Shown here: positions 1-12,139 of the stretch, one piece after another
How the letters are laid out: every line of letters starts with the position of its first letter
Position numbering within the stretch: position 1 is the first letter of the stretch
Program-made: the position numbers and the translations under genes
Origin: Paulownia fortunei
Taxonomy: Eukaryota > Streptophyta > Magnoliopsida > Lamiales > Paulowniaceae
Assembly: GCA_019321725.1 (NCBI GenBank)
Contig: CM033115.1
Span: 17,122,673 to 17,186,672 of the forward strand
Direction of reading: 5' to 3'
Length of the DNA stretch: 64,000 nt
The notes under the pieces: generated by a model
Databases searched by the model: none
What the model was told of the DNA's origin: nothing
The model's input: only the letters and a program-made list of their open reading frames with translations

Positions 1-793
1 GGTGGGGAGAATGCAATAATCCAATGATTTTCTGTACCGTCTCCAATTATTCTGCAGCTTCAAATATTTTACCATTTTAACCAATTTACCATTTTTTTGG
101 CCCCAATATTCCATGCAATATTAGGTATAGTTATTTTTTCTGTGTTTCTAAAACGTGAAGCATACGATATATGGATCTTGCATACATTTGTGACACACTT
201 ATGAAAAAATTATAATTCAGAACTAATAAATCTTTTGTCCATATTTTTTTAAAATGTGGCGTGCTAGAATGTGGATTCTAGAAGAGATATACGGATACAT
301 TAAATTTTACTTTATAGCGAGCATATAATCTCCCATATTCTCAAAAGTCTATTTCGAAAATACAACGATCATGGGCCATTTTTCTAGAACACCTGGGGCA
401 AAATGCGATTTTACTAAAAAAAGAATATGATGAAAGAAAAGGGAAAAGGACACAAAGAATTCAAAAGAAAGTTCTTGGAAAATAATGTGTACTTTTTTTC
501 ATCTGTGAATTTTACTTGATATTTCAAAAACAATTACAATCATTGTCGCACCACGTCAATGAAAGTTGAGTTTGTCTCATAACTTAAAATCAAAAGTAGA
601 ATCAAAAGAAATACAAAATATTTCGAGCTCTTCTAAGATTTAAAATAAAAAGTGAAAGAAAAGGGAAGAAAGATCCAAATAAAAAAAAGTAAATGGAAAA
701 TATACATTTACCTGTATATTATGACACGCGCAATGGTAAAAGAGTTGGAAAAAGGCAGAGGCATTTGGTCCCTCATTGTGGTGTGAAGTTACT
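1..793. other. AT-rich upstream intergenic DNA
   Basis: No open frame or RNA gene is recognisable here. The stretch is AT-rich and ends in the proximal promoter of the trehalose-phosphate phosphatase gene. Its only features are short homopolymer runs. Confidence 0.6.
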
Positions 794-800
794 TATAAAT
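794..800 (+). promoter_or_regulatory. Probable TATA box of the TPP gene
   Basis: TATAAAT lies about 330 bp before the start codon. It is followed by a pyrimidine-rich stretch (about 840-890) typical of plant 5' leaders. A likely 5'UTR intron follows: donor CCAG|GTACTT at 994/995 and acceptor TGCAG at 1083 or CTGCAG at 1094, placing a short non-coding exon just before the ATG. The transcription start is inferred, not seen. Confidence 0.5.
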
Positions 801-1125
801 TGACAGCAACCCATTCCCTCGTCACTTGTGACTTGTGTCTGAGTGCTCCCTCCTTTCTTTTCTTCCTCAAATCATTTTTTCCTTTTCTTTGAGGCTCAAA
901 AGTTCTAAACTACAGCTTGAGAACAACACCCTTCTTCTTCTTCTGTTTCTTTTCCTCTTGTTTCATTTCCATTAAATTTCCAGCCCTTTTCCAGGTACTT
1001 TGCATCCCATTATTATATGACTTCTTTGACACGTTCAGTCTATGTTTCTATGCATTATTTTTTGACTATAAATGTCAATGCAGGTCGCCTGCAGGTAGCT
1101 TTGCATTGGAAAATAGAAAGTGATT

Positions 1126-3209
1126 ATGACAAACCAAAGTATGGTGATTTCTGATACAAATTCAGGCCTAACCATGGCTATAGCAGTTGCCAGGTCCGAA
1201 TCGACTCTGTTCTCACCGGCGGTGCCAAAGCCTATGGTTTCACCAAATGGATACTTCACCAGAAAAAAGTTGCTCAAGAGGCTTGAGAGTTGTGGAAATG
1301 GGGCCAGGATCAATGGCTTGCTCGATTCAATGCGGGCTTCTTCGCCCACCCGCAGGGCCACGGACACCGAAGATCAAAATTCTTGGACTGTAAGTAAACA
1401 GAAAAGTGATGCTATTGACCTTTTGTTTTAAGTATTAATTGATTTTGCGCGTGGCTGACACACGTTGCGTGTTTTTATTAATAGCTTCATCATCCCTCAG
1501 CTTTAAGCATGTTTGAGGAGATAATGACTGCTTCAACAGGGAAGCAGATAGCAGTGTTCCTGGATTATGATGGCACTTTATCACCCATTGTGGAGGATCC
1601 TGACCGCGCTTTCATGACTAGTGAGGTTCGCCGTCTTCCTCATCTCATGCGACATTTTTTACAGGCTTAAGCTGATCACTATATCAAAAACATTTTGCAT
1701 CAAAAGGACAAAATATTGATCATTATTCACACTTTTCTTTTCTCCTACAATCAGATGAGAGAAGCTGTGAGGGACGTCGCCAAGTTTTTCCCTACGGCCA
1801 TTGTCAGTGGGAGGTGCCGAGCTAAGGTGCATTTCATAATTACAGACATGTATAAATACTATAGTCCAATATTTTCCAGGCTTCGTCACAATCTTGACTG
1901 AATTTTTCATGCTAAATTTTCCAGGTGTATAACTTTGTAAGATTGTCCGAGCTTTATTATGCGGGTAGTCATGGAATGGACATCAAGGGACCAGCAAAAG
2001 GACAGAGACAAGTGAGTGATGACCACTTATCAAAATATGTCTAGTTAAGTGCTATGGGGGTACCCCATTTTTTTTCTTGCTCGATTTTCATATGTTGGAT
2101 ACGTGTAACTATTCAGGGAAATCAAACTGTCCTCTGCCAGCCCGCCAGAAAATTTCTGCCCATGATTGATGAGGTTGGTCTCTCGTTAACTTTGAATATG
2201 ACTCTCTACAGGCAAATTTTACTGCTGTATTCATTTCAACCTGCAATTTTTTTTCTGATTTACTTTATTTTTATTTCAGGTATACAAATCTTTGATAGAG
2301 AAAATCGAATACATCCCAGGGGCAAAGGTTGAGAACAACAAGTTTTGTCTGTCTGTGCACTACCGTTGCGTTGAGGAAAAGGTACAGAATTCTGCCCTCT
2401 TGGGGTGATCATGGTGAAAGAAACTAGAAAAAAACAAGAGAAATCAGAAGCAGGATGAAACTGATTTGCTTTTCCTTGTGAAAAATTTACATTTGCAGAG
2501 ATGGGTTGAATTAGCTGATCAAGTTAAATCAGTGGTCAAGGACTACCAACAGCTTAGATTGAGTCAAGGAAGGAAGGTTTTGGAGATTCGTCCCACGATC
2601 AAATGGGACAAGGGAAATGCACTTGAATTCTTGTTGGAGTCATTAGGTAAAGCATCTGATAAATTTATTTTTACTATCTGCAAATAGCAGCATCCCCTCT
2701 CCTTTCAAACATTGAAACGAATCTTACAAAAAACCCTTTTCTGTTGATCATCGATCTTTAGGTTATGCAGAATCCAACGACGTTTTGCCAGTCTATATAG
2801 GGGATGATCGAACAGATGAAGATGCATTCAAAGTATGTTCTTTTCCTTAGTTTTCACCCCACCTCACTTGTAATTTCAAGAATATTTCATTAGCACGGAA
2901 AAGTTACAGCAACTTATCATGGTATTTCTGTCTGATCAGGTTTTGCGCAACAGAGGACAAGGTTTAGGAATTCTAGTATCGAAAGCTCCTAAAGAAACAA
3001 ATGCCTCGTACACTTTGCAAGAACCATCCGAGGCAAGTACAAATGGGAAATATTCTAGATTTTGTCCCAATGTTGTTTGTTAATCGTGATTAACGAAGAA
3101 TAGGAACTCTCAATATCATAATCTTAACAAGTTATTATTTCATGTTTGACAGGTTATGCACTTTCTAAAACGTTTAGTGGAGTGGAAGAAAAGAAATTGT
3201 CCCTACTAA
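1126..3209 (+). CDS. TPP: Trehalose-6-phosphate phosphatase (TPP)
   Basis: Dephosphorylates trehalose 6-phosphate to trehalose, the second step of trehalose synthesis, and so sets the level of the sugar signal T6P. Coding exons: 1126-1389, 1485-1625, 1755-1826, 1925-2011, 2117-2173, 2280-2381, 2499-2646, 2762-2832, 2940-3032, 3153-3209. They join in frame to 363 aa, close to the usual 360-390 for plant TPPs. HAD-phosphatase motifs are present: LDYDGTLSP (about residues 114-122; nucleophile D115, acid/base D117), VSGR (152-155) followed by [11 protein letters not shown], and [11 protein letters not shown] (303-313). The variable N-terminus carries the plant TPP signature [11 protein letters not shown] and MRASSP. 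ATG 1126 is chosen because an in-frame codon just upstream is GTG. The last intron starts with GC. There is no TPS domain, as expected of stand-alone plant TPPs. Which TPP paralogue it is cannot be told. Confidence 0.96.
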
Positions 3210-3548
3210 GGCATTAGAGAGTCTTTCCCTGTTAACATAGAGTAAACAAATTAACTATCCTGTCCTGGAGGTTTTACAAGGGATGGGGGTTGAAGGAGTC
3301 GTTATGCTCTATTCCATGTGTTGTTTTATTTTTTATTTCAATAATATCAATATATATTAAGTGTATATTAATAATATTATTTAATACACTTTGACACGTA
3401 CATATGATATTGAAATAAGAGATAAAATACCAGCATCTGGATGGGGATGAAGTCATTTATTTTTAGTTTAACTTGTACTTGTAATTTAATTCCAAAGGGA
3501 ATTTTTTTGTATCTAATCAAAATGCAAGTAGAATCATTGGATTAAATC

Positions 3549-3612
3549 TCTCTCGCTCTCTCTCTCTCTCTCCACATATATATATATATACACACACACA
3601 CACACCCCCCCC
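3549..3612. repeat. Compound microsatellite (TC)n(TA)n(CA)n(C)n
   Basis: Four simple-repeat blocks follow one another directly: TC/CT, then TA, then CA, then a run of C. It lies about 340 bp after the TPP stop codon. Confidence 0.9.
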
Positions 3613-4038
3613 ATGTCTTATGCAAAATTACCTGCTAACCCACAATTGAATGTATACTTGGGTCAAAATGATCCTTGTTTCTATTTTTTTACACTAGCCC
3701 AGGACATGTAAATCCAAGTTTGTTAATCCTGTTTCTATTTTTTTTTAATATAAATAAAATATTGATATCACTAAATTTAGTACTCACAACTCTACTTAAA
3801 TACACCAATTCAGTAATCTGAATGCATGTGCCAAGTGTAATAAGGAGAGAATCTAGTAGCTATGTGGAGAAAGTAATCCAAATCAAGAAGTTTAGAGGAC
3901 ATTTTGCACAAATGGAAAAACCAGAAAATTATGCACGTGCAATGCTTTTATTCCCTCTCTTTAGAGAGTGTATAATGAAAGGTGTACCCATTGCCAGTGG
4001 GGACATTCCTGCAATAAGCCTTTAAATTTTTTTAGGTT

Positions 4039-4080
4039 GGCAAGTGGCAAGTGGCAAGTGGCAAGTGGCAATTGGCAAAG
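4039..4080. repeat. 7-bp minisatellite, six copies
   Basis: Four exact copies of GGCAAGT are followed by the one-base variant GGCAATT and the two-base variant GGCAAAG. Confidence 0.9.
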
Positions 4081-6974
4081 TAGGCATAATTCTATTCCCT
4101 ACCTTTTGTAATTGTCCAGGCATCCCACATTTTTCAGCACACTTCAAATGTGATAGTATTAATTTTGATACTAAAGTAACTTAAATGTACAACAGTATTT
4201 GTTAGTTCTAATTGCCAATCTGGAATTCTTCCAAATTACAATTTGTCCTGCAAATTTGTAGCACACATATATGCAAATGCAAGAATGTATACATATAAAT
4301 ATCCACATGAAATTTGTGAATAAATAATTCTTTGTATCTTCGTATTAATTGAATCCATTTTATACATGTATATATATTGAATGTGTATGAGGTCGTGTCA
4401 AGTGTTGAACAAGAATACTTATCTTTACACTCATTGAATTCATGTTGTATTCAATGCATATGTATTGAATGTTCTATACTTAAAAAATTGTGTCAAGTAT
4501 TCTATTTTTTTGTAAGATACTTGAATACATCGCATTTACGAGATTTTTTTTATTAAGAGAATGGTTGTGAATCTTTTAATATTTAATAATATAAATATAT
4601 TTGTGTATTAATCAAAAACTTAAATTGAGTTGATTAAGCTTAAAGGTCTTAACGCTAGTGTTAAGACCCTGTCTAACATATTTTAACGTGAACAAAATAT
4701 TTTCCAAAGAATATTGGAATGCAACTCTGCAAGGATGATGCTGAATTTCTTGAAAATTGGAATTCAAAGCTTTATTTAATATTCTATTTGTCCCAAATGC
4801 AATTCTCTTATTTCCTTTTTCAGAACTTTCACAAAAAAATATTTCATTTCCTATCTATTTTCTTGTGAAAATATTATTTTATTTAAAATAATGATGTGAT
4901 ATGATATAACTAAATCTCCACCATCATTTATAATAACAAAACGTTAGCCTAATCAAAAATTTTATTTTTATTCTATGTTTCATCCAAAATTTAATACAAT
5001 TTCAAAACGAGCCAGAGGGAAAATCCTTAAAAATCCTAGATATGTTCATCCAAAAATCCTATAACTATTGATTTGTGGAATTCAGGCATCATCTGTCATA
5101 CACTAAAAAAATAGGTGTTTGGATTCAATACACTCGAAATACAACCTTGATACAAGATTCCACAAAAAACAATGGTAATTATTATGAAACCTCGTATTCC
5201 AGGACCCAAGAATTACCAGGGTCATCTCTATTTCTTTTGCTTTTTTTTGAAATATATTATGATTTTATTGTAGGCATTAGTACCAAGCAATGATGATGGT
5301 TATACACGTAGGACAGTTCCTGAGATGAGGGATGGCATGCACATGCATTGATTCACTTCCAACATTAAAGGTCGATAACTTTAGGCGGTCAAAACAGTGT
5401 TTTTTTTTTCTTCCTGAATCTTGATCCTCTTTTTAACTTTTTTATACTTAAGAAAACATACTTAATCAATAATATTATACTTTACAAGGCATCTTAACAG
5501 TTGTAAAGACACTTGAGAGTCAGAAAACTGCAGCAAGATTCAACCAAAAAAATATATTTATTGTGTGAATGTACTTGCAGGGAATGTTTAATATATAACC
5601 CTTGGTGTTTATCCATAATCCATTAATTTAAAGAAAAACATTAATTAGTTACTAAGTTTTTCCATTAATTTAATGTATATATTCGTACTTAAAAATATTT
5701 TTTCATGTTCATAACACCCCATAAACAGTACTAAAAAAATCAAATATATATACCTGTATATGAAGTGATTTGTCAATGATTGAAGTTGCAAGAACAAGAG
5801 TAGTAGTACATTTAGTGGCATAAGATGCACCATTAAGATTTAATTATAAAGACTAATAGTTGGATAACTTTTGTTTGTGCATGTCTTATTATCCATTGGG
5901 TAATGAATAAACCTTTTAATAGAGTCATTATTGAAAAACTCCAATATTTAAGAAAACTCCAACTTTTTTTATTTTACTTTTTATTTTAACCTTAAATATT
6001 ACATGTAAATCTATTATTTTATGTCCTTAATAATGAAAAAATTGTCTTTCATATGATTAAAAATATGAAAAAAATCCAGTCTCACCATTCTATACTTAAA
6101 ATTCCTCATTCCGTCCCGATTTTGATATTTTAGTGCTTGAGCCAATTTGAATAAACTCCTTCTACTTTGACTCCAAGAAATTGACAAACACATATCCTCA
6201 GAACCAGCTTCCCATTGGCCTGAGGAAAAACAAGTACAAGAGTTCTAAGTTAGATCACAATCAAAGAAAACAACTTGTGAAAACTGAAAATAGCATCATG
6301 GACACCATTTGAAGGGAAAAAAGAGCAAAGCTTGGCTTGATCATAAGGTGCCAGATTCTTGGTAAGGGAAGTCAGAATTCTCATTATTGCTCTCAGTGCT
6401 CTCCAACTAGTTGAGTTTAGATATTTTCTATCATCGTTTTGCGCTATAATAGAACAATTATTGTTTATCAGATGACTGTCTTGTTTTGTCTCCTTTGAAA
6501 TTGTACTTGAATCACATGATTCTAATGTAAGACTCTAACTAATAATGATGATAAAGACACTAACTCGTGTTACTGATTAAAAACAAGAATGTACTTGTTT
6601 ATTACAATGAAAAATATAGTTTTTCGTGTCTCTATTATTAATGATGTTTTTTTTTTGCGCCGCCTAGTAATTTAATAAAAATTTAGACATCCGAACATAT
6701 GAAGAAGAGCGTTCTTTCATGAAAGTAAAAAAAAAAAAGAATTGTAATTGGTTGACAAATATCCTAGGAACAGTAACCTTAAAAGAAAAAACAAATGAAC
6801 TAAGAGATCTTGAAAAAAAATAACATATTATTAGACCCACAATGGGTGGAACGAGGCCATTGCACTTAAACAGGAGAACAAGTGTACACTATTGGGCAGT
6901 TGGATTTAGTGAGAGCCCACCTAGATTAAAAGGAACCTCAAATTTGTTTTTGTTAATGGATCAATCAACTCCAA

Positions 6975-7045
6975 CCCCCCCCCCCCCCCCCCACCACACA
7001 CACACACTTTTTTTTCTTTAACTTGCAAGGGGCGGGGGGGGGGGG
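6975..7045. repeat. Poly-C tract (18) facing poly-G tract (12)
   Basis: C18 at 6975-6992 is followed by a CA repeat. G12 at 7034-7045 follows about 40 bp later. The flanks CCAAC on the left and TGTTGG on the right extend the inverted symmetry, so the pair could fold into a hairpin or a G-quadruplex/i-motif. Confidence 0.8.
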
Positions 7046-10000
7046 TGTTGGGGTTAGGTGGTGAAAGCGATAACCCCACTTCCATGAATTACTAGAAAAA
7101 AAAGCCCCATTGTTGAAGGAGGAGTTGGACTCCACTTTAAGTGCTTGATATCAGTGAACCATACATGGGGTTGGGGACATACTTTTAAAAAGATAAAAAA
7201 TAAAAAATAAAAAAAAAAAAACCAAAAAAAGCTAGTTCTCTTTTGTAAAGAATGGCTTCCACTAAACCTTAAGTAGAAATAAATTAATCCATATAAACAC
7301 CAATTATTGGTGGAAAAAGACACCCCAACACATAAGTACCACCTTAATCTCATTTAAGCATACACCATAGCTAGCAGCTTTCACTCAGATTATTCATGAA
7401 AAAAAAAATCCCATTTAGATCTTCTACAAACTTAGAATAAAGTGGGGGCACTTCTCAATGCAACTTAGTAATATTATAATGACCAAATCTTAGATTTTTC
7501 TGCTGGTCACAAGCAAGAAAAAGATCTCAAGAATATACACAAGGAGATTAAAAATTTCAAACATGCAATAATGATGTGAAACACTTGGAACTTTAGATTC
7601 CATTAAACTATAATTAAATGCTTTTGCATCAAATTATATATGAAGTTTGCAGCTAGATCTGCTTATTATAAGCTATAAGCATGGCCGGCGGCTATGTTGA
7701 TCATTTTAGGGCTTAGACTTTCACCTATACGTGTCAAGAAAAGAAATTCAAGCCTAGGCCGTACTGTTTCAACAGAACAGAAAACAATAAGAAATTGAAT
7801 ACTTAAGAAGATTACTTGTGGTTTGGGTATAGTTCACGTTGGAAAGTTCGATTTACATGTGATTAAAGTGACATGGTTGGAGGGAGCAGACAAAGGAAAT
7901 GTTGGAAGTTATGCTGTCTGGATTATAGTTTCTGTGTTCATAATCTGTAGAATGGAGTTAATAATTAGCATATGAAGAAACTGATCAGATGGGATTGTTT
8001 TTGGATTTTTAGATAGGTGGAAGGCTTTCATTATCAACTGTTCTAATCATTTTCTTATCTGATCATACTCAATGTGTACAGATATTATACTCCATTCTTA
8101 TTTTAAGGTAAATTGAAGAACTTGTATTTAAAACTTAAAATACGAAGATCAAAGCTTCAAAGGATGCGAAATGTAGCAATATTGTATATGATGAAATAAG
8201 AATCACGAGAAAAAACATAAAAGAGTTCCAACACATATTTAAATGAAACCGTCCTCATTTAGGACTCTTTCCTTCGTTAGAATATCGAGCCCAAAAGACA
8301 ACTACAGATAAAACACAAAAATACATGAAACGATTGAAAATAGAAAGGAATTTTGAGTTGTTCGACGAGAGGTTAGGTTTGTGGTGCATGTGAATATGCA
8401 GATCATCCCATTCTTTTTGTTGAATCAAACATCAATAGTTCACTTTCACTGAGCTAGTATGAGTCCAACCACTCTCAAAATACATCTGCCTTTTTTCCAC
8501 ATCACAACACTCCTATGCATGTTACTATATCTTAGCTAGCAAAAAAAAATATTGGCTGTAGCTACAATCTTCTACCCACTGCAACTCATTTGTTATTGGA
8601 AAAAGAAGGCGTGAAAGATGTTATAAAAAGTTCTTCATCCCGAATCAATCAGCCAACAAGGAAGAAAATATGAAAAATCATAGAAAGAAACATCAATGTC
8701 CCTAAACTCCATGTTACATACCCTTAATGCTAGTGTTTAAGCACGAATAAATAACATAAAAACAATAATCAACACAAAAATTTATGCGGTTCACCCAATT
8801 TGGGAAAAAGACCCTTGATTTTGGACATGGCACTGTAACACATACATATCATAACACTTAAAGTAGAAAAACAAGCCTCACAGTAGAAAACTAAAATAGT
8901 TGAATATTAAACTAAAATCGTTGATAACATTTTTTGTGTCACCCTTATTTATGCGTTAAATGTTTCGGTTTGATTTTTTATGAGTTTATATAACACTTTT
9001 CAATAAAATATAGATGTGACATATACAAAAAGATATGATAGATGATCATTTTTCGTCTCTAACATGTGAAAATTTGGAGTACTTACATTAAGTCCAAAAA
9101 AAATTATGCATTTATGTATGTTAGTTTTCATTTTCCAAATGGGTAAATCCCATTTGTACAATTATACAAATGGGACGATCCAATTTTCTTAGGGCAATTG
9201 ACAAACTGCATAACAAGAGATTGGATTGGCATACTAATTAAGAAGCAATGCCCCTCAGTACAAATTGAAATTTTGAACCAATCCAAATTAAATGCCTCAT
9301 CTCCTAGAATAGCAAAATACAAACACTTGGATCTGATGGTGCTTGTTAATGAAGAAGTATTTAGTTTTCCTGTATATTCTTGTACACTTGGAAATCATTT
9401 TCATTTTTTTATCGCAAAAATCCAAGAACCAAACATAAGCTGAAGGTTTTCTTTGTTATTTCGTTGTGCTGGAGGTCACATTGATCTCTTCTAAACTCTA
9501 TTCGTATTACTATTTTAGTAAACTGAGTAAGGATCCTACCTAACCAACCGTCACCTTTTTGTTATGGGTTTAGAAAGAAAAGTACATGAAACTTCTCATC
9601 TTCTATTTAATGCTTCTCTTATACCTTAGGATATCTGAAGAATATGCTGTATACATAGATCCTCAATTTGGACTGAAAATTGCAAAACACACACACTTTG
9701 TCACATATTTTCATGAATTGCCTTTAATACCACTACGCCTAAAATGTTACATTCCCTGCAATTTCAAAATACTTTGGACTTACTGTTGAAAGGATGTTGG
9801 GAGAGCTAATCCATATATAATGTCAGAGTCCTAAATCAAATTTAAAATCACGTCGAAAGTCATCAGCAAAGTAAGACTCCCATGGAGGGTTGTTTTTCAC
9901 TTAAATTATACTAAAAGTTTCAATATGCATGAGATATTAGTTACATTTTTGTGGAAAATAAGAGGACAACTGAGCTGGAACAAGAAGAGAAAAATAAACG

Positions 10001-10263
10001 AAAAAAAAAAAAAAAGCATTTATATCTCACCAGCTATAAGAATACTGGAAAAAGAAGAAGGAAAGAAAGAAAGATCTCAAATCAATAAGAAAAAATAAAA
10101 CCAGACGTAAAAGCAAAGGTAATAGAACTATGCGAGGATTATTTATATGCTGCACATTGTCATTAACCATCTCTGCTACCACGGCTATGGCGCATTTGCT
10201 GATTTCACAAATCTTTGGCATTGGCCACTGCTACCGCATTCTTGAGCCCGAACACGACTTTCA

Positions 10264-10739
10264 TTAGCCAGATTTATTACCTCTAAACTGCCAGAAAATA
10301 CAAAAAAGGGAAATGCATTCTATAGATCAGTATTCATGCTAAATCAATGTTTGATTATTCCCTACATTTTCTGTGGCAGCTATAAGATAAAACGAAAACG
10401 AGGGATGATTACCAGCATGAATATACAAGAATGGCAACAACCGAAACAGCAAGATGATCTCTTTTGCTTATTCTGTTTGCGGTTGCGTTCTTCTAACATG
10501 AAGGCGTTCTCGGGTGGGGGGACCCGATAGATTTGATCTTTCGGGACCTGAACGACATATGTTCCGGAGTGGAACGTGGGTTGTGAAGATTCGGGCAGGG
10601 GATCATCTTCGGTAGGCGAGTTGGCTTTTGTCGTTTCTTTTGGTGGGGAGCTTCGGATGTCGTCGTTTCCATGGCGATTGGTCTCGTTGAAAAGAGGACA
10701 GTCTTTTTCATCAGAAAGAGATTTCTCCCGCTCCTCCAT
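10264..10739 (-). pseudogene. Truncated NHL13-type NDR1/HIN1-like gene (N-terminal part only)
   Basis: From ATG 10739 the frame reads 119 aa to a stop at 10380. It has a polar Ser/Pro/Glu-rich N-terminus and then the NHL13-type signature GTYVVQVPKDQIYRVPPPEN (about residues 59-78). A basic stretch and a Cys cluster (SSCCFGCC) follow, which normally sit just before the membrane span. NHL proteins then have one transmembrane helix and an LEA_2 domain of about 150 residues; here the frame ends after some 15 more residues. A possible donor at 10412 (CTG|GTAATC) and acceptor at 10288 would add only seven codons (10264-10287). No LEA_2-like frame is visible downstream. It is either a truncated pseudogene or a short membrane-less protein. 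Full-length relatives are plasma-membrane defence proteins. Confidence 0.6.
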
Positions 10740-12076
10740 GGAGATATGGAGGACGGAGATGAAAAAGGGGGTGAAAGGATGGTTACCAGATTGGTTGCAT
10801 GAGAAAAAGTCGTCCCAGGTTAGTTTTCTGCTACTCTTAACAGTTGTACTTGTTGCCGTCCACACAATTATGCATTGATAGTGCGTAGAGTAAGCCGTTT
10901 TGGATGTATAACGAGAGATTGAGCATAGAAACAACGTTGTTTAACACGAACCCTAGTATGCTTGATTACATTATGAGACAAATGTATTAAAGATTAGATT
11001 GCATGGAATTTGGGAGCATATGGATGGAAAGTTGTAGTTAGACAAATAATTGTAATATTACTTCACTAACAAATTTCAGAATAATTTGTTAGCTATTAAA
11101 ATTTGTAACTAAGATGTTATTTGAATTAATTTGAAAAAAAAAATCGATAAAAAATCTCACTTATATAACAAAATTCATCTTTAAAATTCGCATTTAATTG
11201 AGAAATAATTTGATACAAAATATATAATTATTCTATAAAATAATATATTTATGTGTGAAAATTATCCATAAAAATTATATAATCTAGTAAAATTATATAT
11301 GTATCGAAAAAAATAGAAAAATAAGTTGGTTTGATAAGATTTGGTTAAAATATGAATAAAATTCGGGAATAAATTATTTTAATGAAGAAAAAAATTGAGA
11401 TATTTTGTCACATGATTATTTATAAAAAATATATACGGGATTCCCACGTTTAACAAAAATATCATGTTTTATTCATATTATTTTTAAAAATTTGAATAAT
11501 TTTGTTACTACATTGTATTGAGAGATCCAATGAATTGAGATTTTCCTTACTGGCCTAGATCATTTTAGGACAAGCAGATCATTTATGATGAGGTTCAAAA
11601 ATTATTACAGAGTGGATAAAAAATGAACCTTATTTTATGATTGTCTTAGATTTGATAAAATTTGATTAGAGATAGAATTTCCTACATAACGATGAAGTTT
11701 ACAAACAAATTCAACATAGTATTATAGAGATTTTGTGCAGGTTCTGGTGTATTTGATTTCATGAGGATCAATTTTGAATCATGTAATATGTTAAAAGTTT
11801 GAAAAAACGACAAATCACTAGGCCCATTTTATCTAAGAATGAAACTGGACTGGCCCATCGGATAACTTGTATTAAGCTTGCTACACGGTCCAGGCTGATC
11901 AGTCTTAGGATGAGCTTTTCTACACAATGAAAACATGTTGATTTGGGTCGAACTTGCCACAATTCAATTATTCAATATCTCTATCCAAGTTTGGATTTGG
12001 ATCCACCAGATTCTTAATGCTTTAATTGATCCGATTCCTGCTAAAAGTTAATCTAAATGCTGATCCAGATCCAACA

Positions 12077-12139
12077 TACACACACACACAAAAAAAAATA
12101 ATAATAATAATAATAATAAAATATATATATATATATATT
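12077..12139. repeat. Compound microsatellite (CA)n(A)n(AAT)n(AT)n
   Basis: Consecutive CA, A, AAT and AT blocks are seen directly. Confidence 0.85.

Larger units (their letters stand above)
3210..10263. other. Intergenic region without recognisable genes
   Basis: About 7 kb of AT-rich DNA. The first 300 bp would be the TPP 3'UTR and polyadenylation region. It holds a compound microsatellite (3549-3612), a 7-bp minisatellite (4039-4080) and a poly-C/poly-G pair (6975-7045). Open frames in it are short, of low complexity and resemble nothing I know. Confidence 0.5.

Noticed and set aside
917..1123. 68-codon frame in front of the TPP gene
   Set aside because: Pyrimidine-rich leader and 5'UTR intron of the TPP gene; runs across probable splice sites.
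10027..10221. 64-codon - frame downstream of the NHL-like fragment, considered as the missing LEA_2 exon
   Set aside because: It shows none of the LEA_2 features; it is a Leu/Phe-rich run from poly-purine DNA.
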